Assembly: GCF_021246445.1 (NCBI RefSeq)
Contig: NZ_JAJQXW010000001.1
Span: forward strand, 1,630,168-1,694,167
Origin: Rhabdothermincola salaria
GTDB taxonomy: Bacteria; Actinomycetota; Acidimicrobiia; Acidimicrobiales; Acidimicrobilacustridaceae
Length of the DNA stretch: 64,000 nt
Reading direction: 5' to 3'
Shown here: positions 1 through 7,698 of the stretch, one piece after another
Layout of the letters: every line of letters begins with the position of its first letter
How positions within the stretch are numbered: position 1 is the stretch's first letter
Position numbers and translations under genes: made by a program
The notes under the pieces: generated by a model
Seen by the model: the letters and a program-made list of their open reading frames with translations, nothing else
Databases searched by the model: none
What the model was told of the DNA's origin: nothing

Positions 1-1
1 C

Positions 2-751
2 CATCCCACTGCGATGGCCCTGGTGTGGTCCGCCTACTACCGAGGTGATCTCGACACCGTGGTCGAGCTGGCTCCCCAGCTGGTCGAACTCAGCCGGTCG
101 GCTCGGGGCTTCGACCGGGGCTACGCCGATGGCTTCGTCGCCATCGTGGCCGCCGTGCGCCAGGACACCGACGTCACCTCGGCCACCGTCGAGCCCGACG
201 ACGCCGCCACCGGCGTGCTGGGCACGCTCGACGTCCTGACGGCCGGCCTTCGCGTGTGCGCCTCCGACCCCGTCCGGGCCATCGCGCTGCTCGAGGCCGT
301 CGCCGAGACGTCGCTGGCACGCGAGTACCGGCTGCTCCTGGGGGCGGCGGCGAGCACCCTGACCCAGGTGGCGCTGCCGTCACGGCCGCCCCGGGAGGCC
401 ATGGACATCCTGCGACGCACCCTCGGTCGCTACCAGGAGCGAGGCATGTGGAACCTCGTCGTCGCCGACGTGGTCATGGCCGCCCGCCTCCTCGCCGACG
501 CCGGTGAGGTGGATCTGGCGGCTCGCCTCCTCGGGGCGCGGGAGACATCCGGCTACTCCGTGGGGCTCTCCGAGGTGCTCGCGGCGCTGCTGCGCGACGA
601 GCTGTCGGCGAGGCTGGGCGAGCGGGCCGATGAGCTCGTCGCGGAAGGACGCCGCTGGCGCCCGCCGGACGCCGCCGAGGCCGCCATCGGGGGTCTGGCG
701 CGGGTGCTGGCCCGGGAGGAGCCACCGGAGCCAGACCCCGATGGGGCCTGA
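2..751 (+). CDS. C-terminal part of a large TPR-type transcriptional regulator / ATPase (5' truncated)
   Basis: The reading frame is open to the first base of the window, so only the C-terminal ~250 residues are present. What is visible is all-alpha and Ala/Leu-rich, with helical pairs typical of tetratricopeptide-like repeats. It closes with a segment (ERADELVAEGRRW.. then Ala-rich helix) that resembles the usual C-terminal helix of large AAA-ATPase/LuxR- or cyclase-type regulators. No DNA-binding helix-turn-helix follows before the stop, so the DNA-binding or cyclase part, if any, would lie upstream of the window. The next gene converges on it 21 bases after its stop. The family call is inference from composition and ending; the exact class cannot be decided from this fragment. 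Confidence 0.55.
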   Translation, partial: HPTAMALVWSAYYRGDLDTVVELAPQLVELSRSARGFDRGYADGFVAIVAAVRQDTDVTSATVEPDDAATGVLGTLDVLTAGLRVCASDPVRAIALLEAVAETSLAREYRLLLGAAASTLTQVALPSRPPREAMDILRRTLGRYQERGMWNLVVADVVMAARLLADAGEVDLAARLLGARETSGYSVGLSEVLAALLRDELSARLGERADELVAEGRRWRPPDAAEAAIGGLARVLAREEPPEPDPDGA

Positions 752-772
752 CCCGGCGGCCCGGCCCGGCCC

Positions 773-1564
773 TCAGCGGCGCCGGGCGCGGAACGTGTGG
801 CTGTAGACGTCGAAGGAACGGGCCCGCTCCTCACCCGGGGCTCCTCCGAAGGTGTCGACGGCCATCCCCACCGACAAGCCGGTGAAGCCGGCCTCTTCGA
901 TCGCCGCGCACCACTCGTCGACCGACCGGCCGCCGGCGATGCAGTCGGTCCACAGCCCGATGTCGCTGCGGGCTTCGTCGGGGACGTCGCGACCCACGGC
1001 GATGTCGGCGAACTGGAGCACCCCGCCGGGCCGCAGCACCCGCCGCGCCTCGCCGAAGACCCGGGCCTTGTCGGCGACGAGGTTCAACACGCCGTTGCTG
1101 ATCACCACGTCGGCCCAACCGTCGGGAACCGGCAGGTCCTCGAGGATCCCGGCCCGGTAGTCGATGGTGTCGAGCCCCAGGGTGCTGGCCACCCGGCGGG
1201 CCCGCTCGAGCATCGCCTCGGTCATGTCGACGCCGATGACGTGGCCCTGGCGACCCACGACGTGGGCGGCGACCACGCAGTCGAAGCCGCCACCGGAGCC
1301 CAGGTCGACGACGTTCGCGCCCTCGGGCAGCGGAGCGGCCGAGAACGGGTTGCCGACACCGGCGAAGCTGGCCACGGCATCGTCGGGCAGCTCGGCCAAG
1401 AGGTCGGTCGGGTACCCGAGCCGTTCGGCCAGCGGCCGTCCGGTGTGGAAGTGGTACCCGGCCCCCGGGTCGGTGGCCACATCGGTGTACTTGGTGCGCA
1501 CCTCGGCGCGCAGGGCCTCCGGGTCCACGGTGAGGGTGTTGGTGGTGGTGGTCGTGTCCTGCAT
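773..1564 (-). CDS. SAM-dependent methyltransferase, ArsM/UbiE-like class I
   Basis: 263 residues with a Rossmann methyltransferase core. SAM-binding motif I is DLGSGGGFDC (about residues 87-96), followed by GVDMTEAMLERA (111-122), a phrase typical of arsenite methyltransferase-like and UbiE-like enzymes, and a motif III region VLRPGGVLQFADI. It would transfer a methyl group from SAM to an unidentified small molecule in the cytoplasm. The conserved cysteine set of true ArsM enzymes is not clearly complete, so arsenic methylation is only one option. A GGGAGG ribosome-binding site lies 6 bases before the ATG. It is followed by a convergent gene end and preceded by 176 bases without a gene. Substrate unknown. 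Confidence 0.75.
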   Translation of the reverse strand: MQDTTTTTNTLTVDPEALRAEVRTKYTDVATDPGAGYHFHTGRPLAERLGYPTDLLAELPDDAVASFAGVGNPFSAAPLPEGANVVDLGSGGGFDCVVAAHVVGRQGHVIGVDMTEAMLERARRVASTLGLDTIDYRAGILEDLPVPDGWADVVISNGVLNLVADKARVFGEARRVLRPGGVLQFADIAVGRDVPDEARSDIGLWTDCIAGGRSVDEWCAAIEEAGFTGLSVGMAVDTFGGAPGEERARSFDVYSHTFRARRR

Positions 1565-1740
1565 GACTGCCTCCCTGGTCGAGCTGCGGTGCGTCCTCGC
1601 ACCGCTGGGTCCACCATCGCCCCGGGCGGGCGCCGAAGTCCTTGCGGAACCCTGGCGGTGCCGTGGCGAGGGCAGCGATCGGCCCGGTGAGGCGCGGGTC
1701 GTCAGGGCTCGGGGGCCTGGCCCACGGTTTCTCGTCGCCG

Positions 1741-2724
1741 TCAGCGGGGACGGCGGTCCCAGTCGAGCGCTCCCCCGGGGCCCAGCTCGGCCGGCACCGG
1801 GCGACCCAGCGTGTGGGCCTGCCAGGTGACCTCGTCGTTCATGGACCGGGGGTACACCACCTCGTCGGTGGCCATCAGGTCGTCGACCAACGCGCCCCAG
1901 CCGGCCGGGTCGGCCTCGTCGTCGAGCCGGACCCCTCGGTTCTCGCCCAGCACGACCCGAGCGGCACGACCCCCACCGACCGAGAACGACTCCCCCGAGA
2001 CCTCACACGAGGGGTGGCAGAGCCAGGCCACGAACGAGGCGACCGCCTCGGGTGGGAAGTGCTCGGCGAACATCTGCTTCATCGGGCCGTCGGGCAGGGA
2101 ACGGGTGAGACGGGTGTAGGCGGAGGGCATGATCGCGTTGACGCTGATCCTCGACCGGCGACCCTGTCCCGCCAACGAACGGGTGAGGCCGTACAGCGCC
2201 GACTTGGCCGTCGAGTACGGCGGGGTGGTGGAGGCGCCGAACATGGCGCACGAGGAGGTCATGACCACCCGACCTCCCCCGCGGGCCTCGAGGCTGGGCC
2301 AGGCGGCGCCGGTGACGGCGATGGAGCCCTGCAGGGTGGCGTCGATGGTGGGCCGCCACTCGTCGGCCGCATCGGGCCCGATCGGGGTGCCGGCCCCGAT
2401 GCCGGCGTTGTTGATCACGATGTCGACCCCGCCGAAGGCGTCGAGGGCGGTGGCCACCACGTCGGCGCCGGCGGTGATCACGTCGTGGGTGTCGGCGACG
2501 GCCACTCCGCCGACCGCCTCCACCTCGGCCACCACCGACTCGGCGGTGGGGACGTCATCGCCGTGGCGGAGCCCGACCTCGTTGACCACCACCCGGCAGC
2601 CCCGTCGGGCCAGGAGCAGGGCGTAGGCGCGACCCAGACCACCGCCGGCGCCCGTGATCACCGCCACCTGGCCGTCGAACCCCAGCGGCTCGGGCGCGTC
2701 GGTCGCCCCGGTTGCATCACCCAC
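1741..2724 (-). CDS. SDR family NAD(P)-dependent oxidoreductase
   Basis: 327 residues with a classical short-chain dehydrogenase domain in the first ~230. The cofactor motif TGAGGGLG is at 24-31, the NNAG motif at 105-108, the catalytic Ser around 157-158, and Tyr170 and Lys174 form the YSTAK active site. A C-terminal extension of about 80 residues beyond the normal ~250-residue fold resembles long SDRs of steroid or multifunctional beta-oxidation type (17-beta-HSD4-like), which oxidise hydroxyacyl-CoA or steroid substrates. It stands alone on the minus strand with 118 bases before metY. The coenzyme is probably NAD, because the residue region after beta-2 (NEVG) is not basic. The physiological substrate is not evident. 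Confidence 0.82.
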   Translation of the reverse strand: MGDATGATDAPEPLGFDGQVAVITGAGGGLGRAYALLLARRGCRVVVNEVGLRHGDDVPTAESVVAEVEAVGGVAVADTHDVITAGADVVATALDAFGGVDIVINNAGIGAGTPIGPDAADEWRPTIDATLQGSIAVTGAAWPSLEARGGGRVVMTSSCAMFGASTTPPYSTAKSALYGLTRSLAGQGRRSRISVNAIMPSAYTRLTRSLPDGPMKQMFAEHFPPEAVASFVAWLCHPSCEVSGESFSVGGGRAARVVLGENRGVRLDDEADPAGWGALVDDLMATDEVVYPRSMNDEVTWQAHTLGRPVPAELGPGGALDWDRRPR

Positions 2725-2842
2725 GTCGGTCCCCTCCTCCGACCCCGGACGCGGAACTGCCCGGGGAACGACGACGAGCGTACGTGCCCCGGGCAGGCTC
2801 AGCGGGCGCCCACGAGGGTGCCCGGACTCGGATCGGCGGTGC

Positions 2843-4156
2843 TCAGGAGCGAGCGGCGGCGAACCCGGCGTCGAGGTCGGCGATGATGTCGGCGACGTCC
2901 TCGAGGCCCACCGAGAGCCGCACCAGCCCGGGCTCCACGCCGGCGGAGACCTGCTCCACCTCGGTGAGCTGCGAGTGGGTGGTGCTGGCCGGGTGGATGG
3001 CGAGGCTGCGCACGTCGCCGATGTTGGCCACGTGGCTGTGCAGCTCCAGCGCCTCGACGAACTTCTGGCCGGCCTCCTTGCCGCCCTTGATCACGAAGGC
3101 CGGCACCGAGCCGGCGCCCTTGCCCTGGCCGTAGCGCTGCATGCGCTCGTGCCAGCGCGAGCCGGGCAGACCGGAGAACTGCACCGACTCCACCTGGTCG
3201 TGGTTCGCGAGGTACTCGGCTACGGCCTGGGCGTTGGTGTTGTGGCGCTCCATGCGCAGGCTCAGCGTCTCGACACCCTGGAGGAACAGGAAGGAGTTGA
3301 AGGGCGTGATCGCCGCGCCCATGTCGCGCAGGAGCTGCACGCGGGCCTTGATGATGAAGGCGCCGGGGCCGAGCGCCGGCCAGTACGTGAGGCCGTGGTA
3401 GCTCGGGTCGGGCTCGGTGAACATGGGGAACTTGTCGTTGGCCGAGAAGTCGAAGCTGCCGCCGTCGACGATGACGCCGCCGATGGAGGTGCCGTGGCCG
3501 CCGATGAACTTGGTGGCGGAGTGCACCACGATGTCGGCGCCCCACTCGAGGGGTCGGATGAGCCACGGCGAGGCGACGGTGTTGTCGATGATGAGGGGCA
3601 CACCGTTGTCGTGGGCCACCTTCGAGATGCCCTCGATGTCGAGCACGTCGTTGCGAGGGTTGCCGATGCTCTCGCCGTAGAAGGCCTTGGTGTTGGGCTG
3701 CACGGCCGACGCCCACGCCTCGAGGTCGTCGGGGTCGTCGATGAAGGTCACGTCGATGCCGAACTTGGGCAGCGTGTAGTGCAGGAGGTTGTAGGTGCCG
3801 CCGTACAGGGCCGCCGAGGCCACGACGTGGCTGCCGGCCTCGGCCAGGTTCATGATGGCGTAGGTCTCGGCCGCCTGGCCCGAGGCCACGGCCAGCGCTC
3901 CGGGGATGCCGATGGCGGTGCTGGTGGCACCCTCCAGGCTGGCGATGCGCGCCTCGAACACGGCCTGGGTGGGGTTCATGATGCGGGTGTAGATGTTGCC
4001 GACCTCGGCCAGGGCGAAGAGGTTGGCGGCATGGGCGGTGTCGCGGAACTGGTACGAGGTGGTCTGGTAGATCGGCACGGCCCGAGCCCCCGTGGTGGGG
4101 TCGGCCTCCTGCCCGGCATGGATCTGGCGGGTGTCGAAGCCCCACTGCTCGCTCAT
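2843..4156 (-). CDS. metY: O-acetylhomoserine sulfhydrylase (aminocarboxypropyltransferase)
   Basis: 437 residues, the usual size for MetY. PLP-dependent Cys/Met metabolism fold: Tyr/Arg phosphate-binding region (NIYTRIMNPT, 54-63), ASGQAAETYAIMNL, and the PLP lysine K216 in HSATKFIGGHGTS. It makes homocysteine directly from O-acetylhomoserine and sulfide, feeding methionine synthesis in the cytoplasm. The start ATG has an AGGAGA-type ribosome-binding site 7 bases upstream. The promoter 60-100 bases upstream carries an inverted repeat over its -35 box (separate entry), so control by a sulfur- or cysteine-responsive repressor is likely. No SAM riboswitch fits in the short leader. MetZ/MetB-type activity cannot be excluded by motif alone, but length and sequence favour MetY. 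Confidence 0.9.
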   Translation of the reverse strand: MSEQWGFDTRQIHAGQEADPTTGARAVPIYQTTSYQFRDTAHAANLFALAEVGNIYTRIMNPTQAVFEARIASLEGATSTAIGIPGALAVASGQAAETYAIMNLAEAGSHVVASAALYGGTYNLLHYTLPKFGIDVTFIDDPDDLEAWASAVQPNTKAFYGESIGNPRNDVLDIEGISKVAHDNGVPLIIDNTVASPWLIRPLEWGADIVVHSATKFIGGHGTSIGGVIVDGGSFDFSANDKFPMFTEPDPSYHGLTYWPALGPGAFIIKARVQLLRDMGAAITPFNSFLFLQGVETLSLRMERHNTNAQAVAEYLANHDQVESVQFSGLPGSRWHERMQRYGQGKGAGSVPAFVIKGGKEAGQKFVEALELHSHVANIGDVRSLAIHPASTTHSQLTEVEQVSAGVEPGLVRLSVGLEDVADIIADLDAGFAAARS

Positions 4157-4215
4157 CGGTTCTCCTGAGGTGCGGTCACGGTCACCACGACGGTCGTGTG
4201 ACGACGGTTGCGGGC

Positions 4216-4253
4216 AGCCTACGGCCCCGAATCCTGACCAACCAAGTCGGATT
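4216..4253 (-). promoter_or_regulatory. metY promoter with inverted-repeat operator over the -35 box
   Basis: Reading toward metY: -35 TTGGTT (4245-4240), an 18-base spacer, -10 TAGGCT (4221-4216). The sequence AATCC..GGATT at 4230-4253 is an imperfect inverted repeat (AATCCTGAC and AATCCGAC arms pointing inward) that covers the -35 box. The spacing and AATCC/GGATT arms resemble binding sites of Rrf2-family regulators such as CymR. The regulator identity is inference; no Rrf2 gene is in the window. Confidence 0.5.
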
Positions 4254-4297
4254 TAGACGCCGGTCACGCGCCTGCGACAGGTCAGCGCCAGACCGCC

Positions 4298-4348
4298 GAA
4301 GCTGTCAGGGAACAGCGCCGAGGGGTAGCGCCCTTTCCCGACAGGTTC
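4298..4348. repeat. Intergenic palindromic repeat, copy 1
   Basis: Left arm 4299-4318 and right arm 4328-4347 match as an inverted repeat at 16 of 20 positions. The right arm is GCGCCCTTTCCCGACAGGTT. Same family as the copies at 28362-28410 and 55785-55834. It lies between the end of the aldo/keto reductase gene and the metY promoter, both on the minus strand, so it may also act as a terminator for the reductase gene. Confidence 0.7.
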
Positions 4349-4391
4349 GACGGTCGGGGCGCGCGGGGCGAGGCGGGAGGGACCGGGTGCG

Positions 4392-5429
4392 TCAGCTGCG
4401 CCGGGGCGGGCGGCGACGCTGGCGAGCGTCGCCGACCATCGGGGGGGTCCACCCGGCGTCGGCCCAGGTGAAGTTGGTGCCCGGCGGCACGATCTCGTCG
4501 ATGCGGTCGAGCACGTCGTCGGAGAGGCGGACGTCGGCCGCCCCCAGCTGGCTGGTCAGCTGCTCCATGGTGCGGGGCCCGATGATCGCCGAGGTGACCG
4601 CCGGGTTGTTGGCCACCCAGGCCACCGCCATGTGCACCAGGCTGAGCCCGGCCTCGTCGGCGAGCCGGCCCAGGGCGTCGGCCGCCTCGAGCTTCTGGCT
4701 GTTCCCGGGGATCGACAGGTCGTAGCGGGCCGGTGTGCGGATGGCTCGGTGGCTGGAGGGGTCGTCGCCGGCGAGGCGACGCTTGCCCGACAGCCAGCCC
4801 CCGGCGAGGGGGCTCCAGGGGATGACCCCCATGCCGTGGCGCTGGCAGGTCGGCAACACGTCGGCCTCGATGCCGCGTACCAGCATCGAGTACGGCGGCT
4901 GCTCGCACACGAAGCGCTCGCGGTGGCGCCGCTCGGCCACCCACTGGGCCTCGACGATCTCCGACGCCGGGAAGGTGGAGCTGCCGATGTAGCGGACCTT
5001 GCCCTGGTGGACCAGATCGGACAGGGCGGCGAGGGTCTCGTCGACGTCCATGTTCGGGTCCGGTCGGTGCACCTGGTAGAGGTCGATGTGGTCCGTGCCC
5101 AGCCGGCGCAGGCTGTTCTCGACCTCCCGTATGATCCAGTGGCGCGACGCCCCGCCCTGGTTCGGTCCCTCGCCCATCGGGGCGTAGAACTTGGTGGCCA
5201 GCACCACCTCGTCGCGGCGCCCGGCGATGGCCTTGCCCACGATCTCCTCGGACTCGCCGGCGGAGTAGACATCCGCGGTGTCGATGAAGTTGATGCCGGC
5301 CTCGAGGGCGGCGTGGATGACGGCCACCGAGTCGTCGTGGTCGGGGTTGCCCCACTCGCCGAACATCATCGCCCCGAGGCACAACGGGCTCACCTGCAGC
5401 CCCGTTCGTCCCAGTCTGCGGTAGTGCAC
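4392..5429 (-). CDS. Aldo/keto reductase
   Basis: 345 residues, (beta/alpha)8 NADPH-dependent reductase. The catalytic tetrad is visible: Asp50 and Tyr55 in FIDTADVYSAGESEE, Lys80 in LATKF, His121 in YQVHRPDP. The length and the GESEEIVGKAI motif place it with the YghZ/Tas-like, K+-channel-beta-related AKRs. It would reduce an aldehyde or ketone in the cytoplasm; substrate unknown. The start is GTG at 5427-5429, preceded by GAGGGGGA. It is divergent from the P450 gene with 91 bases between. The last ~25 residues are Arg-rich and probably disordered. Confidence 0.88.
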   Translation of the reverse strand: MHYRRLGRTGLQVSPLCLGAMMFGEWGNPDHDDSVAVIHAALEAGINFIDTADVYSAGESEEIVGKAIAGRRDEVVLATKFYAPMGEGPNQGGASRHWIIREVENSLRRLGTDHIDLYQVHRPDPNMDVDETLAALSDLVHQGKVRYIGSSTFPASEIVEAQWVAERRHRERFVCEQPPYSMLVRGIEADVLPTCQRHGMGVIPWSPLAGGWLSGKRRLAGDDPSSHRAIRTPARYDLSIPGNSQKLEAADALGRLADEAGLSLVHMAVAWVANNPAVTSAIIGPRTMEQLTSQLGAADVRLSDDVLDRIDEIVPPGTNFTWADAGWTPPMVGDARQRRRPPRRS

Positions 5430-5506
5430 GTCGTCCCCCTCGGTCGCGGCTCGCCGCCACCGTACCGGCGGCCGACGGCTCCAGCTCGACCGGCGCGGTC
5501 GGTGAC

Positions 5507-5512
5507 TAGGGT
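5507..5512 (+). promoter_or_regulatory. -10 box of the P450 operon (leaderless)
   Basis: TAGGGT ends 8 bases before the ATG at 5521 and there is no ribosome-binding site, so the transcript should start at or within a base or two of the start codon. Confidence 0.5.
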
Positions 5513-5520
5513 CGACGGCG

Positions 5521-6702
5521 ATGCTCTCCTACGACCCCCACGACCCGCGGTGGCTCGTCGACGGTGTTCCCTTCGACCACCTGGCCCGCATCCGAGCCGA
5601 GCAACCGGTGTGCCCGACACCCACGGGAGCCCGCTACCTGTCGCGCTACGCCGACGTCGAGGCCGCCCTCAAGGACGTCGACACCTTCCGCGCCGATCTC
5701 GGTGTGCTCTCCGGCCTCGGCGGCGTCGAGGAGGTCCCCGACGAGCAGCTCTACCTCTCCGAGATCGACGAACCCCGCCACGGCCAGATCCGTCGGCTGT
5801 TCAACGCCACCTTCGGACCCCATCGCATCGCGGCGGAGGCCGACTTCGTGGAGCAGACCTGCCACCGCCTCGTCGACGACCTCGTGGCCCACCCACCGGG
5901 GGACCTCCACGCCGGCTACGCGCTGCCGATCCCCGGGCTGGTGATGGCCCACATCATGGGCCTCGAACCCGAGGCCGCCACCCACTTCATGGCCTGGTCG
6001 GGCGACGGCCGCATCATGCAGCGACCCTGCACCCCGGGCGTCGGTGACGCCCACGAGCCCCACCGCTGGTTCGCCGAGGTGCTGGCCGCCCGGCGGGCCG
6101 ACCCCGACCCACCCGACGACGTGTTCGCCCGGCTGGCCGGCGCCGAGGTCGAGGGCGAGCCGCTCACCGACACCGAGATCCTCACCCAGCTCCAGTTCAT
6201 GGTGCAGGCCGGTGTGCACACCACCCGCGGCCTGCTCACCCACCTCGCCGGCCGCCTGGTCGCCGAACCCGAGCTGTTCGCCCAGCTGCGCCACGACCGG
6301 GCCCTGGTCCCCACCTTCGTGGAGGAGTCGCTGCGCCACGACGCGCCCGTGCAACGCACCAGCCGGCGCTGCACCCACGCCGTGGAGTTCGCCGGCGAGC
6401 ACTTCGACACCCTCGACTGGGTGGAGATGGGCATCGCCTCGGCCAACCGCGACGAAGCCGTCTACGACGACCCCGACGCCTTCCGCCTCGACCGACCCGA
6501 GCCTCGTCGGCACCTGGCGTTCGGAGCCGGCCCCCACGTGTGCCCCGGCGCCGCCCTGGCCCGGTTGGAGGGCACCGTCTCGGTGCAAGTGCTGCTCGAT
6601 CGCTGCCGCTCGCTCGACGCCGTCGCCGGCGCCACCTATCCGCCCGTCCCCGGGAACCTGGGCCACGCGCCCATCCCCGCCGTGCTCGTGGAGGACACAT
6701 GA
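5521..6702 (+). CDS. Cytochrome P450 monooxygenase
   Basis: 393 residues, bacterial class I P450. The heme loop is LAFGAGPHVCPG with Cys341 as thiolate ligand; the K-helix ExxR is Glu269..Arg272; the meander HRD-like NRDEAVYDDPDAF is present. The I-helix reads AGVHTT (230-235), where the usual acid before Thr is a histidine, which is unusual (see findings). It would hydroxylate a lipophilic substrate using ferredoxin; no ferredoxin gene is adjacent. Its TGA overlaps the ATG of the next gene (ATGA), so the two are translationally coupled and probably act on the same compound. Confidence 0.92.
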   Translation: MLSYDPHDPRWLVDGVPFDHLARIRAEQPVCPTPTGARYLSRYADVEAALKDVDTFRADLGVLSGLGGVEEVPDEQLYLSEIDEPRHGQIRRLFNATFGPHRIAAEADFVEQTCHRLVDDLVAHPPGDLHAGYALPIPGLVMAHIMGLEPEAATHFMAWSGDGRIMQRPCTPGVGDAHEPHRWFAEVLAARRADPDPPDDVFARLAGAEVEGEPLTDTEILTQLQFMVQAGVHTTRGLLTHLAGRLVAEPELFAQLRHDRALVPTFVEESLRHDAPVQRTSRRCTHAVEFAGEHFDTLDWVEMGIASANRDEAVYDDPDAFRLDRPEPRRHLAFGAGPHVCPGAALARLEGTVSVQVLLDRCRSLDAVAGATYPPVPGNLGHAPIPAVLVEDT

Positions 6703-7616
6703 CCCCCGCCATCTCCTTGTGGGCCGGCCACGACACCGTCACCGTCGACGCCCTCACCGAACGGGTGCAGGCCGCCGCCGACCTGGGCATCCCCGGCGTC
6801 TGGGTGCCCCAGACCGCCGCGCTCGACACGCTCACCGCACTGGCCGTGGTGGCCGATCGCGTGCCCGACATCGCCGTCGGCTCGGCGGTGGTGCCCATCC
6901 AGGGCCGCCACCCGATCGCCCTCGCCCTACAGGCCCTCACCCTGGCCGACGTCGCCGGCGCCGACCGGGTCACTCTCGGCATCGGCGTCACCCACAAGCC
7001 GGTGTCCGAGGGGTGGTTCGGCATCCCGTACGCCGACGTGGTGGGCCTGGCCGCCGAGACCCTCGAGGTGCTCGAGGCGCTCCTCGCCCCGGAGCGCACC
7101 GCCGCGGTCGAGGGCGAGCACCTCACCGCCCGCATCACCCTGGGCATGCCCGTGGCGCCGCCGGGCATGGTGGTCGCCGCCCTCGGCCCGAAGATGCTCG
7201 ATCTCGCCGGCCGCCACAGCGACGGCACCGTGACCTGGATGACCGGGCCCGTCGCCCTCGAGCGCGACGTGGTGCCCCGCCTGGCCTCGGCGGCCGAGAC
7301 CGCGGGGCGCCGCGCCCCCCGGGTGATCGTGGGGCTGCCGGTCTGCGTGACCGACGACGTCGCCGGCGCCCGCGAGCGGTTGGCCCCGATGATGGCGGGA
7401 CCGGTGCACATGGACTCCTACCGAAGGATGGTGGAGGCCGAGGGCATCGCCGACCCCGTCGACCTGGTGGTCCTGGGCGACGAGGACACGGTGGCCGCCC
7501 GCATCGAAGGCCTCGCCGACGCCGGGGCCACCGAGCTGCTGGCCAATGTGGTCGGCGAGCCCGGCGAACGCCTCCGCACCCTCGACCTGCTCGCCCGGCT
7601 GACCCGCTCGTCCTGA
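6699..7616 (+). CDS. LLM class oxidoreductase, probably F420-dependent
   Basis: 305 residues starting at the ATG that overlaps the P450 stop (ATGA). Luciferase-like TIM barrel: an N-terminal AAADLGIPGVWVPQ strand-helix, GSAVVPIQGRHP, LGIGVTHKP and a C-terminal GATELLANVVG strand. The sequence pattern fits the TIGR03564-type F420 family of mycobacteria, which use reduced coenzyme F420 rather than FMNH2. Coupled to a P450, it may carry out the next reductive or oxidative step on the same substrate. Downstream lies a bidirectional hairpin and then a convergent gene. Cofactor choice is inferred from family resemblance. Confidence 0.85.
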   Translation: MTPAISLWAGHDTVTVDALTERVQAAADLGIPGVWVPQTAALDTLTALAVVADRVPDIAVGSAVVPIQGRHPIALALQALTLADVAGADRVTLGIGVTHKPVSEGWFGIPYADVVGLAAETLEVLEALLAPERTAAVEGEHLTARITLGMPVAPPGMVVAALGPKMLDLAGRHSDGTVTWMTGPVALERDVVPRLASAAETAGRRAPRVIVGLPVCVTDDVAGARERLAPMMAGPVHMDSYRRMVEAEGIADPVDLVVLGDEDTVAARIEGLADAGATELLANVVGEPGERLRTLDLLARLTRSS

Positions 7617-7643
7617 CCGGCGACACTCACCACCCGACGCGAC

Positions 7644-7667
7644 AGGGCCTGCCGGGGGGCGGGCCCT
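7644..7667. terminator. Bidirectional hairpin terminator between convergent genes
   Basis: A 10-bp stem AGGGCCTGCC / GGCGGGCCCT (one G-T pair) with a GGGG loop lies in the 82-base gap between the LLM gene and the convergent secreted LamG-type protein. Confidence 0.6.
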
Positions 7668-7698
7668 TCCCGGTGTCAGTGGTGCCTACAGGCGTCGC

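Noticed and set aside
4157-4300. SAM or cobalamin riboswitch in the metY leader
   Set aside because: The predicted transcription start leaves only about 50-60 bases before the ATG, and no riboswitch core or multi-helix structure is visible.
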